DNA of 64,000 bases from Neurospora tetraspora (GCF_033439725.1 NW_026944393.1:620001-684000); one strand, 5' to 3'; positions 33,635 through 46,711 are shown, counted from the stretch's first letter. Made by a program: numbers and translations. Notes: generated by a model not told the origin, from the letters alone.

Positions 33635-35850
33635 CTCTTCTCCTACCTACGCTTCACAATGCCTTTGCAAAAGCTGAAAGACGTATTTCAACAAGCACAT
33701 CCAGATTCATAGGTACCTACCTAGACAAACACTCAAGATTGACAAGACGTTGGTTCGCTGTCTACCTAACTCTAGAGAGTCATGCATGCGGACGGCAAAT
33801 TTTCTTTTTGTTTTTGAAACAGGACCAGAAAGGTCTCTTATGATTGGTGGATTGGCATGTACCTAGCACAACCTTCACCTACAAAACTCGTTGAGGCCAG
33901 AAATTTTGAGAACGTCTACTTGGAGGTCATCGCTGTTTTAGTGGGTCATGTATAGTGTAGTACTAAGTTGCTCGACAACCCGCCGTTTCCAAACACACAA
34001 ATAACACAAAATAATGCATGATCCTACAACTTTGAGGACTTTCACAACTATTACTACTTAATTTACCTTTTGAACGTTGTTATAATACCCTCAAAGCTCA
34101 GAGTGTCCGCGTGGTATTCCCCAAGTGGTCAAGTCCCGGCCCCGCTGGTTTACACCCACATACGTTACCGAATGTTTGTAAAATAAAATCGAACATGGAC
34201 AGTCTACTACGACTTACGTCAGTTCGGGAAAGCTGTTACAGAACGGTGAGATATCTCGTACTGATCTAGTAACATATTGCTTACTGCCCAGGCTCTAATA
34301 CTTGTTCTACGATCAAGGGTCCAAGGGGATAGATTGAATTTATACTAGAACACGGAAAAAAGGCGTCTAGATACGTGCATTAAGATATTGAAGGTGTGAT
34401 TTCTTGACCCGGAACGTGTTCTGCTTATTTCTCACGACGGCTCCGTTACCTATCTGCTAAGTAGGTAAGTTTCCGCATAGGTACACATTACACCAATGCC
34501 TCACAGGCTAGATGACCGGTCGTGAGGACATTCTGGTCTCCGGATGACATGACTGGCAGCACTTCCTCCTTATGGGGACCTGAAATATGGGAAGAAACAG
34601 AGAAACTTCCACTGCAAGTTGGTCTTCCCTGTAGACCACTACATGTAGTTGAACTATTATTTGCACCTCCATTTGCACCTCTATTTGCACTTCCAACCCC
34701 CAGCCAGCACCGTGCAGGTTACGCCCAAACATTAGGCGCTAGGTATGTCTGGGAAACGGGACCAAACGTTGAGCATGGCCTCGTGGATATTAGCTAGCTA
34801 GGAACGGAGAAAAGAACGAGCAAAGCGAGGAAGAAGGAAATGAGGGGAAAAGACAAAAGGGGTAGAATACCAAATGAAGGCGAAATAGGGTACACTAGGG
34901 TTGGGTATTTACCTACCTACCTTCATCCACAACAACTACCTCTACAATTTTTTGGACCCTGAGGTGGTTTAGCCATCTCAAAGACCAGTTCGGCTACCTA
35001 CAAGGACCAGCTCCAGTCGGCTAGGTACCTTGATGAAGGAATCAAGCGCTTGTAACAACGTAGCGGAATTTTTCTCTGCATCTGTCTACGCAAAGGGGCA
35101 ACTGTTAATATACCTTAATCTCTTTAATAACATGGGGATAAGATTAGCTTATTCTGAACCGGACGGAAGTGTTCCTACCACATAGCACCGCAGCTGGTGG
35201 GTGGTGGATAGCACGGTCCTCTGGGTAGCAGCCGTAGAGGTAGGTAGGTACCAGTACCTACGGGTTCCGTTGCGGACGTTCTCAGCCAGTAATTGCCGCG
35301 CTGGCTCCCCGAGGTTCTGACCGCCGACGCTTGTGTTGACGGAGATTCCTCTGTTGTTGCGGCTGTGGTTGTTGACGCCTGTGTTGACGGAGTATGGAGG
35401 CTATGCTTCGGCCAGTGGCTATATTCTCGGTTAGCTGATTCCAACACACCCTCGAAATATCGCGTAACAATGAATGAGAGTTGAAGCTAGAGGTAACTTA
35501 CAAGAACCACCATGACTTACTCCGGCTTAACAAACCACTCAACTCCCACCATGTCGCAGGTGGTGCGGGATTGGCAACAGGGATCGGCTTCAAGGCGCTG
35601 TCAGTGGTCGATCCGTGATCTGGTCTTGCTTCCTCCAGCACAAATACAAATACAAACACAGGAATGTGGCCCGACGACTGGTTGATGCTTTGGCCGACAC
35701 CGGCGCCACCCTCCGAAGTCCGTTGGTATGCTGGCCACGGTCCAAGTGGCGGACTAGGTTCCATCTCCGCTTCTGGCGCTGGTGTCGGTGATATAGAAAC
35801 GCTGACACTGCCAAGCTATCTGTTGGTTACATCGATATTGACACTTAGAC
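33635..35850. other. Intergenic region without a supported gene
   Basis: Frames are short and overlapping. The sequence holds several TAGGTA/TACCTA words (near 33710, 34460, 34910 and 35235) and a short repeat around GTGTTGACGGAG (35333 and 35380). Degraded Argonaute sequence could extend into the right part, but I cannot show it. Confidence 0.55.
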
Positions 35851-35999
35851 TAATGGGTTTGATGTTCTGGCTGAGTCGGAATGAAGCGTAGACGCCCTTG
35901 TACGCCATGAGGAGCAGATCAAGCTCTCGATTGGACACCACAGGGGAATTCGGAACGGGTGGAAGGCTTTCGAAGGGGCCGGGGCAGAGGGGATTTGGA

Positions 36000-36860
36000 A
36001 CGGGCTTCCGAAGCCGACTGCCCTCGCTGGCGGAGCAAGTGATTGAGAAAGCTCATGCACTCGAGCACGTGGTTGTCCCAAGGAGACCTCTTCTCGACAT
36101 TCCTCAAAGAAACATACGCACCTAGCGTTCGCTCTTGTCTTTTGTTGGGTTGAAGTAAGCCCAGATGATCATGGGCAGAACAACCCAAAAGGGCATTCGC
36201 CTGAAGAAGCCAGTGCGCCACTGGAACCTGCCTTTGGAAATGGAGGATTCGAGGTAAGCCCTCAGAGACTGGAGACGAACTTTGCTAGTGGGCCTGATGG
36301 TAATGTGAAAGACGTTCTTCCTCTCGCCACCAAGCTTGCGGCCCAGGTCGTTCCGAGAATGGGAACGGGATGTAATGTTGCGAACATCCAATATCCATTC
36401 AAGGATCCCTGAGCCGGAGCCGGAGCCCGAGCCTGAGCCCGAGCCCGAGCCGGAGCGACAAAGTAGCTCCCGATGGACAGACCTTGTCGTAAACGACGGC
36501 GCCGGTGGGTTCAGGGCAATGTCGTACTGGAAAACATCCATATTGGCGATCCTGGTGATGTAACAAGGTAGCCAGTTATCTGGCCAGTAATCGATATGGG
36601 GTTCAACGTGGTGTGTTGTATTGAGTACGAAGGTCTGCAGACCTGGAATCTGGGTAAAAATCCCGCACAGAGCTGGCCATATCCAGGCGGTCAGCGGCAC
36701 GTGCACAAGTGGACCCTTCTGGCCTCTGACAGGTGACGGGATACTGGTTGATGGCGACCCTGATGCTGGTGCCTTCGGTGTTGAAGCCGCCTCGAATGGC
36801 AAAGGTGCTGCTGATGTCGGTCTTGAGGTAGGCGTCGGTGAGGCTCATAGACGTCAGACG
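36000..36860 (-). pseudogene. Argonaute N-terminal region relic (N domain and linker)
   Basis: On the minus strand separate frames match successive parts of the Argonaute N-terminal half. These are a GFNTEGTSIRVAINQYPV-type segment at about 36732-36790, an MDVFQYDIAL segment at about 36507-36547, the linker strand with FHITIRPTSKVRLQSLRAYL near 36240-36312, and a VLECMSFLNHLLR segment near 36036-36083. Part of the breakage may be introns (an acceptor TCACCAG precedes the MDVFQYD segment), but frames also change without clear splice sites. A GAGCCN hexamer repeat (36412-36456) puts a Gly-Ser run into it. No PAZ or PIWI sequence follows downstream, so this is a fragment. Family assignment is by motif memory, not by search. 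Confidence 0.55.
36412..36456. repeat. Hexanucleotide GAGCCN microsatellite
   Basis: About seven units encode Glu-Pro on the plus strand and Gly-Ser on the minus strand. It lies inside the Argonaute N-region relic. Confidence 0.85.
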
Positions 36861-37179
36861 CGTCGAGTCGAAGCGAAAATGTGTCCACAGAGGCGTAGAA
36901 CTCCTAGAGGGCGGGAGAGAATTGGAAGGAATGGTCCTAGCTACCTCTGCTGGTGCTATACGTGGGATTGCGAGACGTCTCACGGGTCAAGCACCTGGGG
37001 CTGCTGGGTGTGTTGTGGAGGAGTGTGCGGCCAGGCGGTGTCGACTGAGGCGCACATGGCAGCCATGGACGGCATGCCTGTGGCCGCTGTGCTTGTTGCC
37101 TTCATGTTCTGTGGCGTTGCGATTGCGGCGGCGGAGGACTGAGACTGGGATGTGTTCTCCGGGAAGGCCGCGAAGAGAT

Positions 37180-37841
37180 GGAGCGCATGATGCGAGTTCA
37201 GGAAGATGTCGTAGTGGAAGGGATGGGTGACCTCTTTCTCCACCAGCGTGCACGGCTCGCAGAGTTGGAAGAGGGAGAACGAGAAGAATGTGCCTGCCGT
37301 CTTGGTGGGAGAAAAGAGTGTCAAACGGTTCTCCACCACCGTGCCAGGCTCGCAGTTGCCGTTCTTGTCTCCCTTCTCGGGGAAGAAGCGAATGTTGGTC
37401 TGCCCAGGCAGATTCATCGAATCGCCTTTCTTGGATTTGTACAGCTGGCGATGCTCCTGGGGCACGCTTGGTGGCCACAATCACCCGCCGTAATCCTGGC
37501 ATTCTTCTTGGTTCTGTCCTTGTAGACCTTCTCGATGGCCTCCACCTCCTGCTTGATGACGTGTGCGCCTGACCCAGGCGATGCAATCCATGCATGCCTA
37601 TTCTCTCATCGCCCGTCTTCGCAAGGCGAACAGACAAAATACGGCCAACGCACAAGTCAACAGTTATCCTCAAGCCGATATCCATGCCGAAGACGGACAG
37701 GAGTGGCGTTGCTTCTTCGATGTTTTGTAGTTCACCAATGGCGGCAAACTGGCACTCGGAGACGCCGTCGCGGAAGTAGTAGATATCCTCTACCTCCCTG
37801 CCGCTGAGAGGAGAATAGGTTTCGTGGGTGCCCTGACTGAT
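37180..37841 (-). pseudogene. Argonaute PIWI-domain relic
   Basis: After a plausible acceptor (TCTCCAG), the minus-strand frame from 37841 contains YYFRDGVSECQF near 37745-37780. This matches the FYRDGVSEGQF hallmark of PIWI domains, with the loop that follows. Further on come an EVEAIEKVYKDR helix (about 37510-37548), a VIVATKR strand (about 37465-37485), RFFPEKGDKNGNCEPGTVVE (about 37325-37385) and THPFHYDIFLNSH (about 37190-37232), in the normal PIWI order. They fall in three different frames, with shifts near 37480 and 37460, and the catalytic GADVTHP-type segment was not found. A 93-bp in-frame direct duplication interrupts it. It reads as a broken host gene; an unrecognised intron pattern is a weaker alternative. 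Confidence 0.7.
37226..37357 (-). repeat. Direct repeat of about 28 bp, 93 bp apart, inside the PIWI relic
   Basis: The words starting at 37238 and 37331 are near-identical and encode CEPCTLVE and CEPGTVVE on the minus strand. The 93-bp spacing keeps phase and inserts 31 codons between the GTVVE and THPF motifs, which adjoin in ordinary Argonautes. Confidence 0.75.
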
Positions 37842-38860
37842 CTGGAGACGAGGAAATGCCCGGCCTGTTCACCATCCGTCACTGGTTAGCTTGTTTGTAC
37901 CAACTAGCACAGTCTGATATTCGACAAAAGGTGTAGCGATATGGGCTGTGAATAGAGTGAGGTTGACCTACCGGAACGGCCACGCCAGGCCCCGTGGGTA
38001 GACGAGAGCCCAACATGGGAGGAAGGCCAACGCGGCCAGGACCAAGTCGGCCCTGCCGGGCCAGAGGCGGGTGAGGCGCGCCGTGACGCTTTGAAAAACG
38101 CTGTGAGTTGGCAGGGAAAAGGTCATGGAGATCGGCGTCGAGGATGGGGCTCGGACTTCTGGAGCCGCTCAGGGAAACTCTAACAGCTGACGGACTCATT
38201 CGTCAGCTTTCAGCATTCCAAGACAGCACACAGCAGCTCCATGAGGTTGACCTACAGTGGCCAGCTGGATTCTGGAACCGGGAGGCGAGTACCGAAGGTG
38301 AAGGCATCGGGCCAGGAGGTACTCGGTCTCACGATTGGCAAACTCATCGTACTGGTACGGAGTCGCCTCGACCCAACCCTCAAGCTTGGGGGGGAACGAC
38401 CTGCTCAACGGGGGCAGGGGCGCCGTTCTCCGCGTTGTTGGAGTGATGGTCAGCGTGGTCGTTGGTCTCAGTGAGTGCCGACTGAAGAGTAAGTGCACTG
38501 GCGGATGGCGAAAGAGGTGTCGGTATTTGAAGAAGAGAAGAAGAGGATGCTGATGAGGAGAAAAGAAATCGAGACGAATGGCTGGGGGGAGAGGGAATGT
38601 TAAGGCTTTTCTGGCCCGCTTGGGTGCCCTGACTGATCTGTGAACTTGGAAGCATCCCGTTTGCTCACCTTCCTTCACAGCCTGGCTCACCAGCTGGAAA
38701 TACTTAGTATTCGGAAGAATATGGCTAGCAGCGAGATCCGTGAGATTGATAACAAGATTGCCAATCTGCACGGCATTAGCTTTGAGGGGGGAAGGGGACC
38801 AAAGTGAAGGAAGTGGGATAGAGATCATTCCCGACCGAGGCATTGGTAGGTAGTCTCGCC
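37842..38860 (-). other. Degenerate sequence related to the PIWI relic, unassigned
   Basis: A 20-bp word at 37825-37844 recurs exactly at 38621-38640, and flanking bases remain similar for about 60 bp. An older duplication of about 0.8 kb is therefore likely. The minus-strand frame opening at 38843 gives about 60 readable residues ending in SQAVKEG and followed by a GTGAGC donor-like site. No family is recognised. No intact gene can be drawn. Confidence 0.35.
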
Positions 38861-41800
38861 TTCAGAATGCCTTCTAAACACCATTAACGCCAGCCAGCCC
38901 GCCGACGTCAATGTCAACATCCAACACCAACACCAACGCCACAAGCAACTAGTGACCAGTGTCTAGGTATCTTAGTAATGTGTCTGGTTACTCTGGTATG
39001 TATGTACAGACAATAACTGAGACTACCTACCTTACCTAAGCGGAACCAAAGCCGCACTCATTACTTATTCCTCCCCCCAAAAGGCCAAAACCTCAACCGT
39101 TCGACGAATCACCAAACGACTTCCCCTTCCGTCCTCACCTGCATCAGCATCAGCATCAGGGCGTGAAGGCGGCCAAGCCAGGGGTCTGGTCTTTTCCCTC
39201 CCAACCAGACTTCCCAAGTGATTGCCTCCCTCCCCAAGAACGTGGGTGGGTGTCATGCCTAGTGTAAGCCTCCCCGAGTCCTCCAAGTTTCCTCCAACGT
39301 AACCCTCCATCATACTCCATTGTCCGTGCCCTTTCTTGCGAACCGTTGAAGGTAGAACCTGTATATGTGTGTGTGTGTAGTTGCGCACCAATCAGAGGGG
39401 ACTAGACTACCTAGGTATAGCAGGTGTAGAGGTCCCTTATTGCTTCACATACATACATATTCGGGCTGCTGTACATACCTATGTGCACGGATATGGCTGT
39501 TTTAGATGTGAATAATAATGGGAGTGATGTTGGCTGCACTAGATATGATGCGGCTGGCTTTTCGTGTGTGAGTACATCACTGAGTCCTGGTACATCCGAG
39601 GTATATGCTCCTCGGAATATGTATGTATGCAAGGTACCTTAGTGTAGAAGCTGTTCGTTGGCATGCGCACATAAAATGCCGCAATCCCTCGCGGATTTGG
39701 GCTGTATACTGTAATAGCTCGCAGGACAAACCTCCCTCATCTCTCCTCTCGATGCGTGGTGTTCCCTCATTGAGAATTTTGACTGTCTCGATTCGTTAAT
39801 ACCTAGGTAGAGATACTCAATCGTTCTTCGACATATCCATGTTGTACTCTTCCAAGCCGCAATTCGATTGATACCTTACCTACTCAGGAGACGGTTTTTC
39901 TTGAATCTCGGACTATCGACCGACTGTTTGGAGTCACAGCGACGGCAACCATCCCATCCAGTCATTCCCATGCTGACCCGCCCATGTCGTTTTCCTTGTG
40001 AGCCCGTTGTACTTCATCAAACGCCCCGGGATCCAATTGGTTCATGGAGCAATTCGTCAAAAAGAATTCAATCTGCTGATACTTGCATTTGCCAACCAAA
40101 ACATTGCACCCAGCCCTGACTTCATTGGTGCCTCAGTTTGGACGAATTGTGGAATTTGATAAAATGGTTCGCGGACGGCCCTGCCTGGCTGCTTGCCTAC
40201 CACTACATACCTAGGTAGGTGCTTGCTTGCTTGGTACATACTGCTTGCTGCACGATGTGCGTACAGTAGGATGTGATGCTACCGCTGTTACCTCATGTTA
40301 TACATGTCGTGCGAGGTGAAGTATACTGTATAGTGCTACCTCGGCCTGCTGGCCCCGATGTTAGGTAGGCAGACGCAAGGCAAGAAAGGATAGAATTGGC
40401 CGCCAGTCTTTGTTGTTGTTGGTCCCTTGCAATGGGCGGGCATATCCAAGAATGTTTGAACTGCTTCCCATGCATCACCATGAATTGGAAACTCGCGGAT
40501 CTGCTGGACTTCCCGGTCAGTCACGCTTTGGTGAAATCTCGGAATCGAGAGTGTCAATCCGTGGGTTTCACTGATATCATCCCACGAGTTCATCAATTCC
40601 ACATGCAGTATCCCATAAACCGTGTTACGCAACCGCAAGCTTGGCCTCCAACTGGTGTTTAACCTGTGTTCAATTCCCACAAATTAACCAACCCATGCAG
40701 CGGCTTGAGCGGCTCGAACGGTTCGATATTGCATCTGCAACTTCGCATCCTGCAGTGACAGGGTAGACGACGGTAGGCTAGCCTGCACGAGGCGATCACG
40801 GGGCTTGCTGCACTTTGCCTTTGCAGGGCAGGGCAGGGCATGGCATCCACGCGGCTCGGGGACAGGGACGGGGACGGGGGAAGTCGGTACCCGTAGTACC
40901 TGGGGGTATGGCAGGGGGGAAGCACAGCGTGTTGTGTGTGATGGGATCGTATAAACCCAGGGGCAACGGGAAAGAAAAGGAACAGGAGGAATCAAGTGAA
41001 GGACCAAAGGATTTGCTGCTCTTGTTCTTGACTCTGGTCTCGTGTTTGAGTTCGTGAGCTTCATTGGGAACTCGGTGAAGAATTGTTCTTCTCTGGTGGA
41101 GACATGAATCTGGACCAAAGTCTGGGAAAGACAAGGTTCCCACGGAGCACAAGGGCCATGAGACACCAACCAAGGATCATGAAGCCCAAAGCTAAACAGA
41201 AAAGGGCAAGTTCAAGACTGGGCAATGCAAAAGGCTGTAAAAGGGAATGAATGGAGCGTGTGCCCAGCGTGCCCAATCTCACCCATGTATCCCGGATTAT
41301 AAGACCGAGGTACGTGTATGTACAGTCCGATACTGGTAATCTGTTTTTGACCATTATTTATGCATTTTAAAGTACCATTGCGGCGTTCAGGATGGGTTGG
41401 CATGTGTCTTACTGGGGTACAGAGCTAACAAACAAACCAGCATTGGACTGTATGAAGATATCAGCAAGCAGGCTGTGAGCAGGTGAATCGTTCTGCTTGT
41501 GTGTGTACATGCAAGCAGAAAGGCATGAAAGGAGCATGAAGAAGTCAATAGCGATGTAACAGATAGAAGCCAAATGTCGAGCTCACTGAGGTCTGAAAAC
41601 GGCTGTAGACTCACCTTGCCCAACTTTGCTGGTTTTGACCATTGCTTTCGTGGTCCCAGAGTCATGCTTTCCGGACAGCATGGTTTCCCAAGGTCGAAAC
41701 CGCCCCGAAGCGGCGAACACGGGTGCCTTTGACGGCTTGAACGGAAGAAGTTGCTACACGTGTAGACGTTCACGGCGTGGAGCACCGACTGCGGAGCCTA

Positions 41801-44800
41801 AGTGTGGAGAGACAGGCCCCATCCGGAATCCGGGGTCCGGGGTAAATACCGGGTCTCAGCGGGTCCGCGGGGCAGAAGATGTGGATTCGCCGTGGCCCCT
41901 CCGGCCCCGGTCCGGCCAGGCTCCAAAGCGTGTGTTGCCAGGCCGTTGACTTGGAGTTCTGTTGAGATGCGTGTCAGCGTGTCGGAGTGGTCTACCTCTA
42001 GTGTCAAATGCTAGCCTACGGTCCGAGAAAGGAGAGATCTAGAGGGCACTCGGCTCAAGTCCAATGTCCATGCCCCCCCACTGCCAGAACGGGCCCGCCA
42101 GAACCGCGGGGCACTGTTGGAGAAGCCCTCATCATCAGGACCCCAATGTACACTACGACTCCAACCCGAGGATCAAGAACCATCCCGTCATCTCGATTCC
42201 CTCTTCAGGGTCTTGAAAGGGTCTTCTCCAAGACGTCCCCTTTTCTTTCAATGAAAGTCATGTTGGACAAGTATCGCGGGGCAAATGGCGATTTACCCCT
42301 CGCTAGCGATAAGGTACCTGAATCCCCCCTGGCGACCCCTCCATTCATGCGCCCCTCCGAGACAGGGCACCACTTCTTGGAATTGGGACGGACGGGCGGG
42401 CAAGATGGGATGGAGGGGTAGCTTCACCATGTCTACTACTTACAAAGCATCTCATCTTCTCCAAGGAAATGCTTCCCATGATGAATCCACTGAGGTCAGT
42501 AGTCAATGGAGGACAGGTTTGTTAGTCTCAATGCAGGCACATGGTAGGCACATTTGTTAGGCAGCATAGGCGGCAACGCAGCCTTATTGCAGTGCACTGC
42601 CGACGGAAGCATGGATGGAATTGCATGCCTGCAATGCCTGAACCTGCAGTCAGGCTGCGTGCTGCGCCACGATCCCGTCACGTCCGTCACGTTGGTGAAC
42701 GACTGACTGCATTGGAAGCTTTCTAATAGTCTTTCCAGTATCAGCTAGTGCACTTTTTGGGCTTTCTGGGTCCAGTCCGATGTTGCAGTGGGGTGCCATG
42801 TTGGGGGTCACATTTGTTCACTTTTGAAGTCCGTCTCTCCAGTGCACCTACCACCAGACCTTGGGCCTCGTTTCATACTGCCCTGACGGCGTAATTGGCC
42901 TCAATTGAGGAATCAATTGCGCCGAGTTCATTGTGTACCTGATTAGGGTCAGTTCCGGGGGTGCAGGGCCCGGGGCCGGCGAGAGGCCCCCGCATGTTAG
43001 TTAGTTATTGAGAAAGTTGTACGTAGTTTTGATATCTAAATGTCGTAGTATTGAATTGGTCATGGCTTGTGTGTACACAGTAAGCGCGAGGCAGGTACCG
43101 CAGACGCCAAACTTGGCAGCTCAGCATCGTGGGGCCACCTACGCCAAAGGCCGATGCCCGGATCTGTGTGGTCAGGCACAAGTCGTTTTACTATCAATTG
43201 CGCAAGCATCGCACTATGGATGGTGGTGAGCTTGGTCCACAGTGATGTGGTCACGGTACCGACCACAGTAAGTGCGCTTCGGATTTTAACTGTGTGTTTC
43301 GACCGCTGGAATATCCCACTGGTTGACACACTGTGCCCTTTACCTAGGTCCGATCGCTCTGCAGTCAGCGAATGTTCCTGGCCGCTCACAGAGCCCTGGA
43401 TCCCTGATCAGCTTCTCAGGGACTTGTTGTCAGGGTTGGTTCGTAACGTCAATGTTATTAATAGTGCCGATCGGGAGAACCCCGGATCTTTGGATCAGGT
43501 GTTGTTGATAAGAACGATGATGGCAGTTTGATAGGGAAGAAAAGCCCTGTCTCTCTTTGTCCGCCACGCAAGATTCTTCCAAATGGATGCCGAGATTGGT
43601 GCAAACTGCGAACCATGGGTGTAAGAATCCGGAAACAAAAAAGGGAAAAACTATCCAAGGACGACATTTGATGCCGATTGCAAATGAAACCTTGTGCTGC
43701 ATCTAATCTGGCCATCTTGCCTTGTTCCAAACCCCCAAACCTCCAATGGTTCCACTGACAATGGAATGCCACGGGCCGCGACTTGCGCCAGCTTTCGGAA
43801 CGATCAGGTTCGGGGCTCGTCTCGCCAGAGACCATCACAGATAGGTACTGCCATTGAACCCAGACGTGGTTATAAGTTCAAACCCTGTGGCGGCAAAGTG
43901 AAGCTCTCAATGCTATGTCCGGACAATACCCGTTTAGGGCAGCCTACCTAGGCATGAACCAATTTCGATAGGATGCCCTCGGATGCCATGCTATGCGCTG
44001 CAGTGCCCTGTTGGTGCCGATGGCTCCCACTTGCAGTAGACAGTACATGGTGTGTACATGAATCCAGTCAACCAGTTGCAGTCAACGGCTCGCACCGAAG
44101 AAGCATTGGCACAGCACTGGCATGGCACCAACGCGTGGCAAACACACAGATGGAAAAGCCTCACTGGCGTCGATTTTGCCCCTCCGTCACCCCCATCCCG
44201 AGAGATGGTGTGAACCGTTTGGCTGGGAGATTGGGTCCATCGCCAATTGGGGCCCTTGGCGCAGAGGCGTGAGAATGGAAGGGTGAAGATGATATCAGAC
44301 CTGCGAAGAAAAGGCAACTGCGGAATTGGGAATGGCAATGCCATTGATTGGGAGAGCTGGTAATTGGGCCTCTTCTCTGGGCCTCATGTCGGAATGTGGA
44401 AAGTGCCGTGACCTGTTCTGTCAAATCGATGAGAAGGGCAGTTTAGCGAGTCGGGATGCCGATAAAAGGAAAAGGGCCGTTGCGAACCCGTGACGGGAGC
44501 TTGGAGAATTCATCATGTATGTATGCCACATCTCAAAGGCAAAGTTAACTTGCGAGGCATCGGAACCAAAGTATCAAGAAGCTGTCGTGAGACTGTGAAC
44601 AAAGTGACAAAAAGGTGAACGAATGGGAGAACGTGCAGAAAGATGCATCAGGCTAGTACAAAGGCGGGAAGGCTGCGATGAGACTGGCCAATCAGAGCGA
44701 GGCTTGTCCAACGCCCTAGCAATGAATGGAGCGGGCAAGTCAAAGAGCCAAAGGCAGAGCATGCAGAGGTACCAAGGTACCACGGCAGAGGTGTTTCAGT

Positions 44801-46190
44801 GGAATGAGCAACGGTGATAACGACCATGTTTTGAAGATGGTATACAAACACAAAGTGCCTGAAGATGAGAGGAAAGCAAAAAAGTAGGCAACTAGCTGGC
44901 TGCTACTGATGTTGTCGTTTCGGGGTGAATCTGGAGGCTCAACTTGGCCGGCCTGTTGCAGTCGCAGATTGGCTATCGGTCCGGTGCCTATCAGATAGAA
45001 GGATACATAAACCCATTGACTCACCGGGTGGACGAACAGACACTGATGTCATTTTCCATCTCCAAAGTCTGTTGCACATCGTGACCACGCCGCGGACAAA
45101 TTGGTCGTCTGCGATACTAGAACTGAAGCTCTAAGAGAGTCCAAGAGGCCACGCCTTCCGTGTTCGGTTCGAGTGGGAGATGGCCTCTTCAAGTTGTCTC
45201 GAGGGAAAGAGCCACTGTGCGAGATGCTGTTGCAGAACAGGAGTGGCAGCCGAATGACTCCACTCTTGGACGCTTCATTGTCTTCTGTCATTGGTCATGG
45301 AATGATTGGATCGTTTCCATTGGCTGACCCCGATTGACAGGGTCCAGCAAGACTTAGCAGGTACGAAGACGAACATCAACGGGGTCACCTGCGCAACTCT
45401 GGCGACCGAAGACGGCCGGTAACAGGTGGATCGGCCTGCCACTTGCGCGATCGAGGTATTGCTCCGGTACCAGTGCAGGCCAGTGCAAGCGGTCTCCAGC
45501 AGAGGGACCAGAGGAGGTCAGGGCGCCATGGTGTGTTACAGTTTCACAGGGGTTCTGCTCCAAGTGGTTCTGGTTGTGATGTGATGCTTCGACAATATCA
45601 ACAACGGCGACGGGAATTATAGTGGTGCAATATATGTATGCGCTTTTATAGAGACTACACTGTGTCGCTATCCAGCCTGTCCTTGATACAAGATCCATTC
45701 TGCACTGCATCTGGCGGAACTCACTCAGACACGACCATGTCTCGCGCTTCTGCAACTTTGCCAGCTGAAGCCAAAGAGAAAAGCAGATGCCGGCCTCATC
45801 ATTTCGGCATCCAACGCGCTACTTCCATTTCCAGATCGTGACCGAAGCTGCTCTTGCCTTGTAAAGTCCAAGTTCGGGACGATGTGGAGGGCGGCCTATG
45901 AGTGCCCAGACCGGGACCACCATCGCACCTGTTTACCTACCTCTAGTGCCATGCTCCAGTGGCCCCATCACGGACTCTCCACACAAGCACAGTACCTTTA
46001 TCACGGCTTCTAAAAACCATTGGGCTGTGATTCTGGCGTCGGGGCGACGGGACAGGAACCACCTGAATGAAGGGTTCCAATGACCTATCAGATCATGGCA
46101 TCCAATCCCATGAATCCAATCCATCCAGTCACAGCATTCAAAGTTAGTTCACACTGGGACACGGTCAAAGTAGCAGCGCTCAGTCACTCC
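38861..46190. other. Long intergenic region without a supported gene
   Basis: I examined open frames on both strands and found only short, overlapping ones without domains, consistent splice signals or biased codon use. No convincing tRNA fold was seen. Small features: a GT run near 39365-39378, CCTAGGTA palindromes near 39413, 39802, 40212 and 43948, a GCAGG-type simple repeat near 40827-40845 and GGGACGG-type repeats near 40860-40880. At over 7 kb this gap is large for such a genome, so unrecognised non-coding or small genes are possible. Confidence 0.5.
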
Positions 46191-46435
46191 CGTCAGTGCA
46201 CAGTGAACTGCTGTTTCCTCCATTGCCTCTCTCTTTTGCCCCCATCGTTTTGGGTCAGTTAGGTGCTCACCACGTCCACGTTTCTTTCCTTCCACTCGAG
46301 TCACAGTTCCGTGCATTCGAAACAACCGATCAACAATCAACCATCAACAACGACAACATCAATCATAGGTATCGAGAACGGAATGATACGGTGATTGAGT
46401 CGACGCCAATTGCGAGTTTCGGCGGAATCCCTAGC

Positions 46436-46711
46436 ATGCTACCACTGATTCGAGGCGCTATACTGTCACTCTCGGACCACCAACACGCCCACGCCCACGC
46501 CCGCGCCGCCCACCTCAATCCCCACCACAATCATCACAACTACCAACTCCATCATCGTCGTCAAAGCTACAGCCCGCGGGTCAGATCACTCAATAACTGC
46601 CCACTTCAATCGGACGAGATATTCTACCGTACGATATCCAAAAACACCAGACGATACCCATCGATCTCGCCTGTCATCGGCAATACACTGTATCTGTTAG
46701 GCGGTACCTGA
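46436..46711 (+). promoter_or_regulatory. Upstream open reading frame (91 codons) in the leader of the zinc-finger gene
   Basis: An ATG at 46436 opens a 91-codon frame that closes at 46711, 183 bases before the main ATG. It encodes a His/Ala- and Asn-rich stretch followed by mixed sequence. A minimal uORF (ATG ATA CGG TGA) lies upstream near 46383. Long leaders with uORFs are common in fungal regulatory genes. That this part is transcribed is inference. Confidence 0.4.

Noticed and set aside
43855-43900. Possible tRNA T-arm (GTTCAAACC)
   Set aside because: The flanking bases do not pair as a T stem and no acceptor or anticodon arm could be folded.
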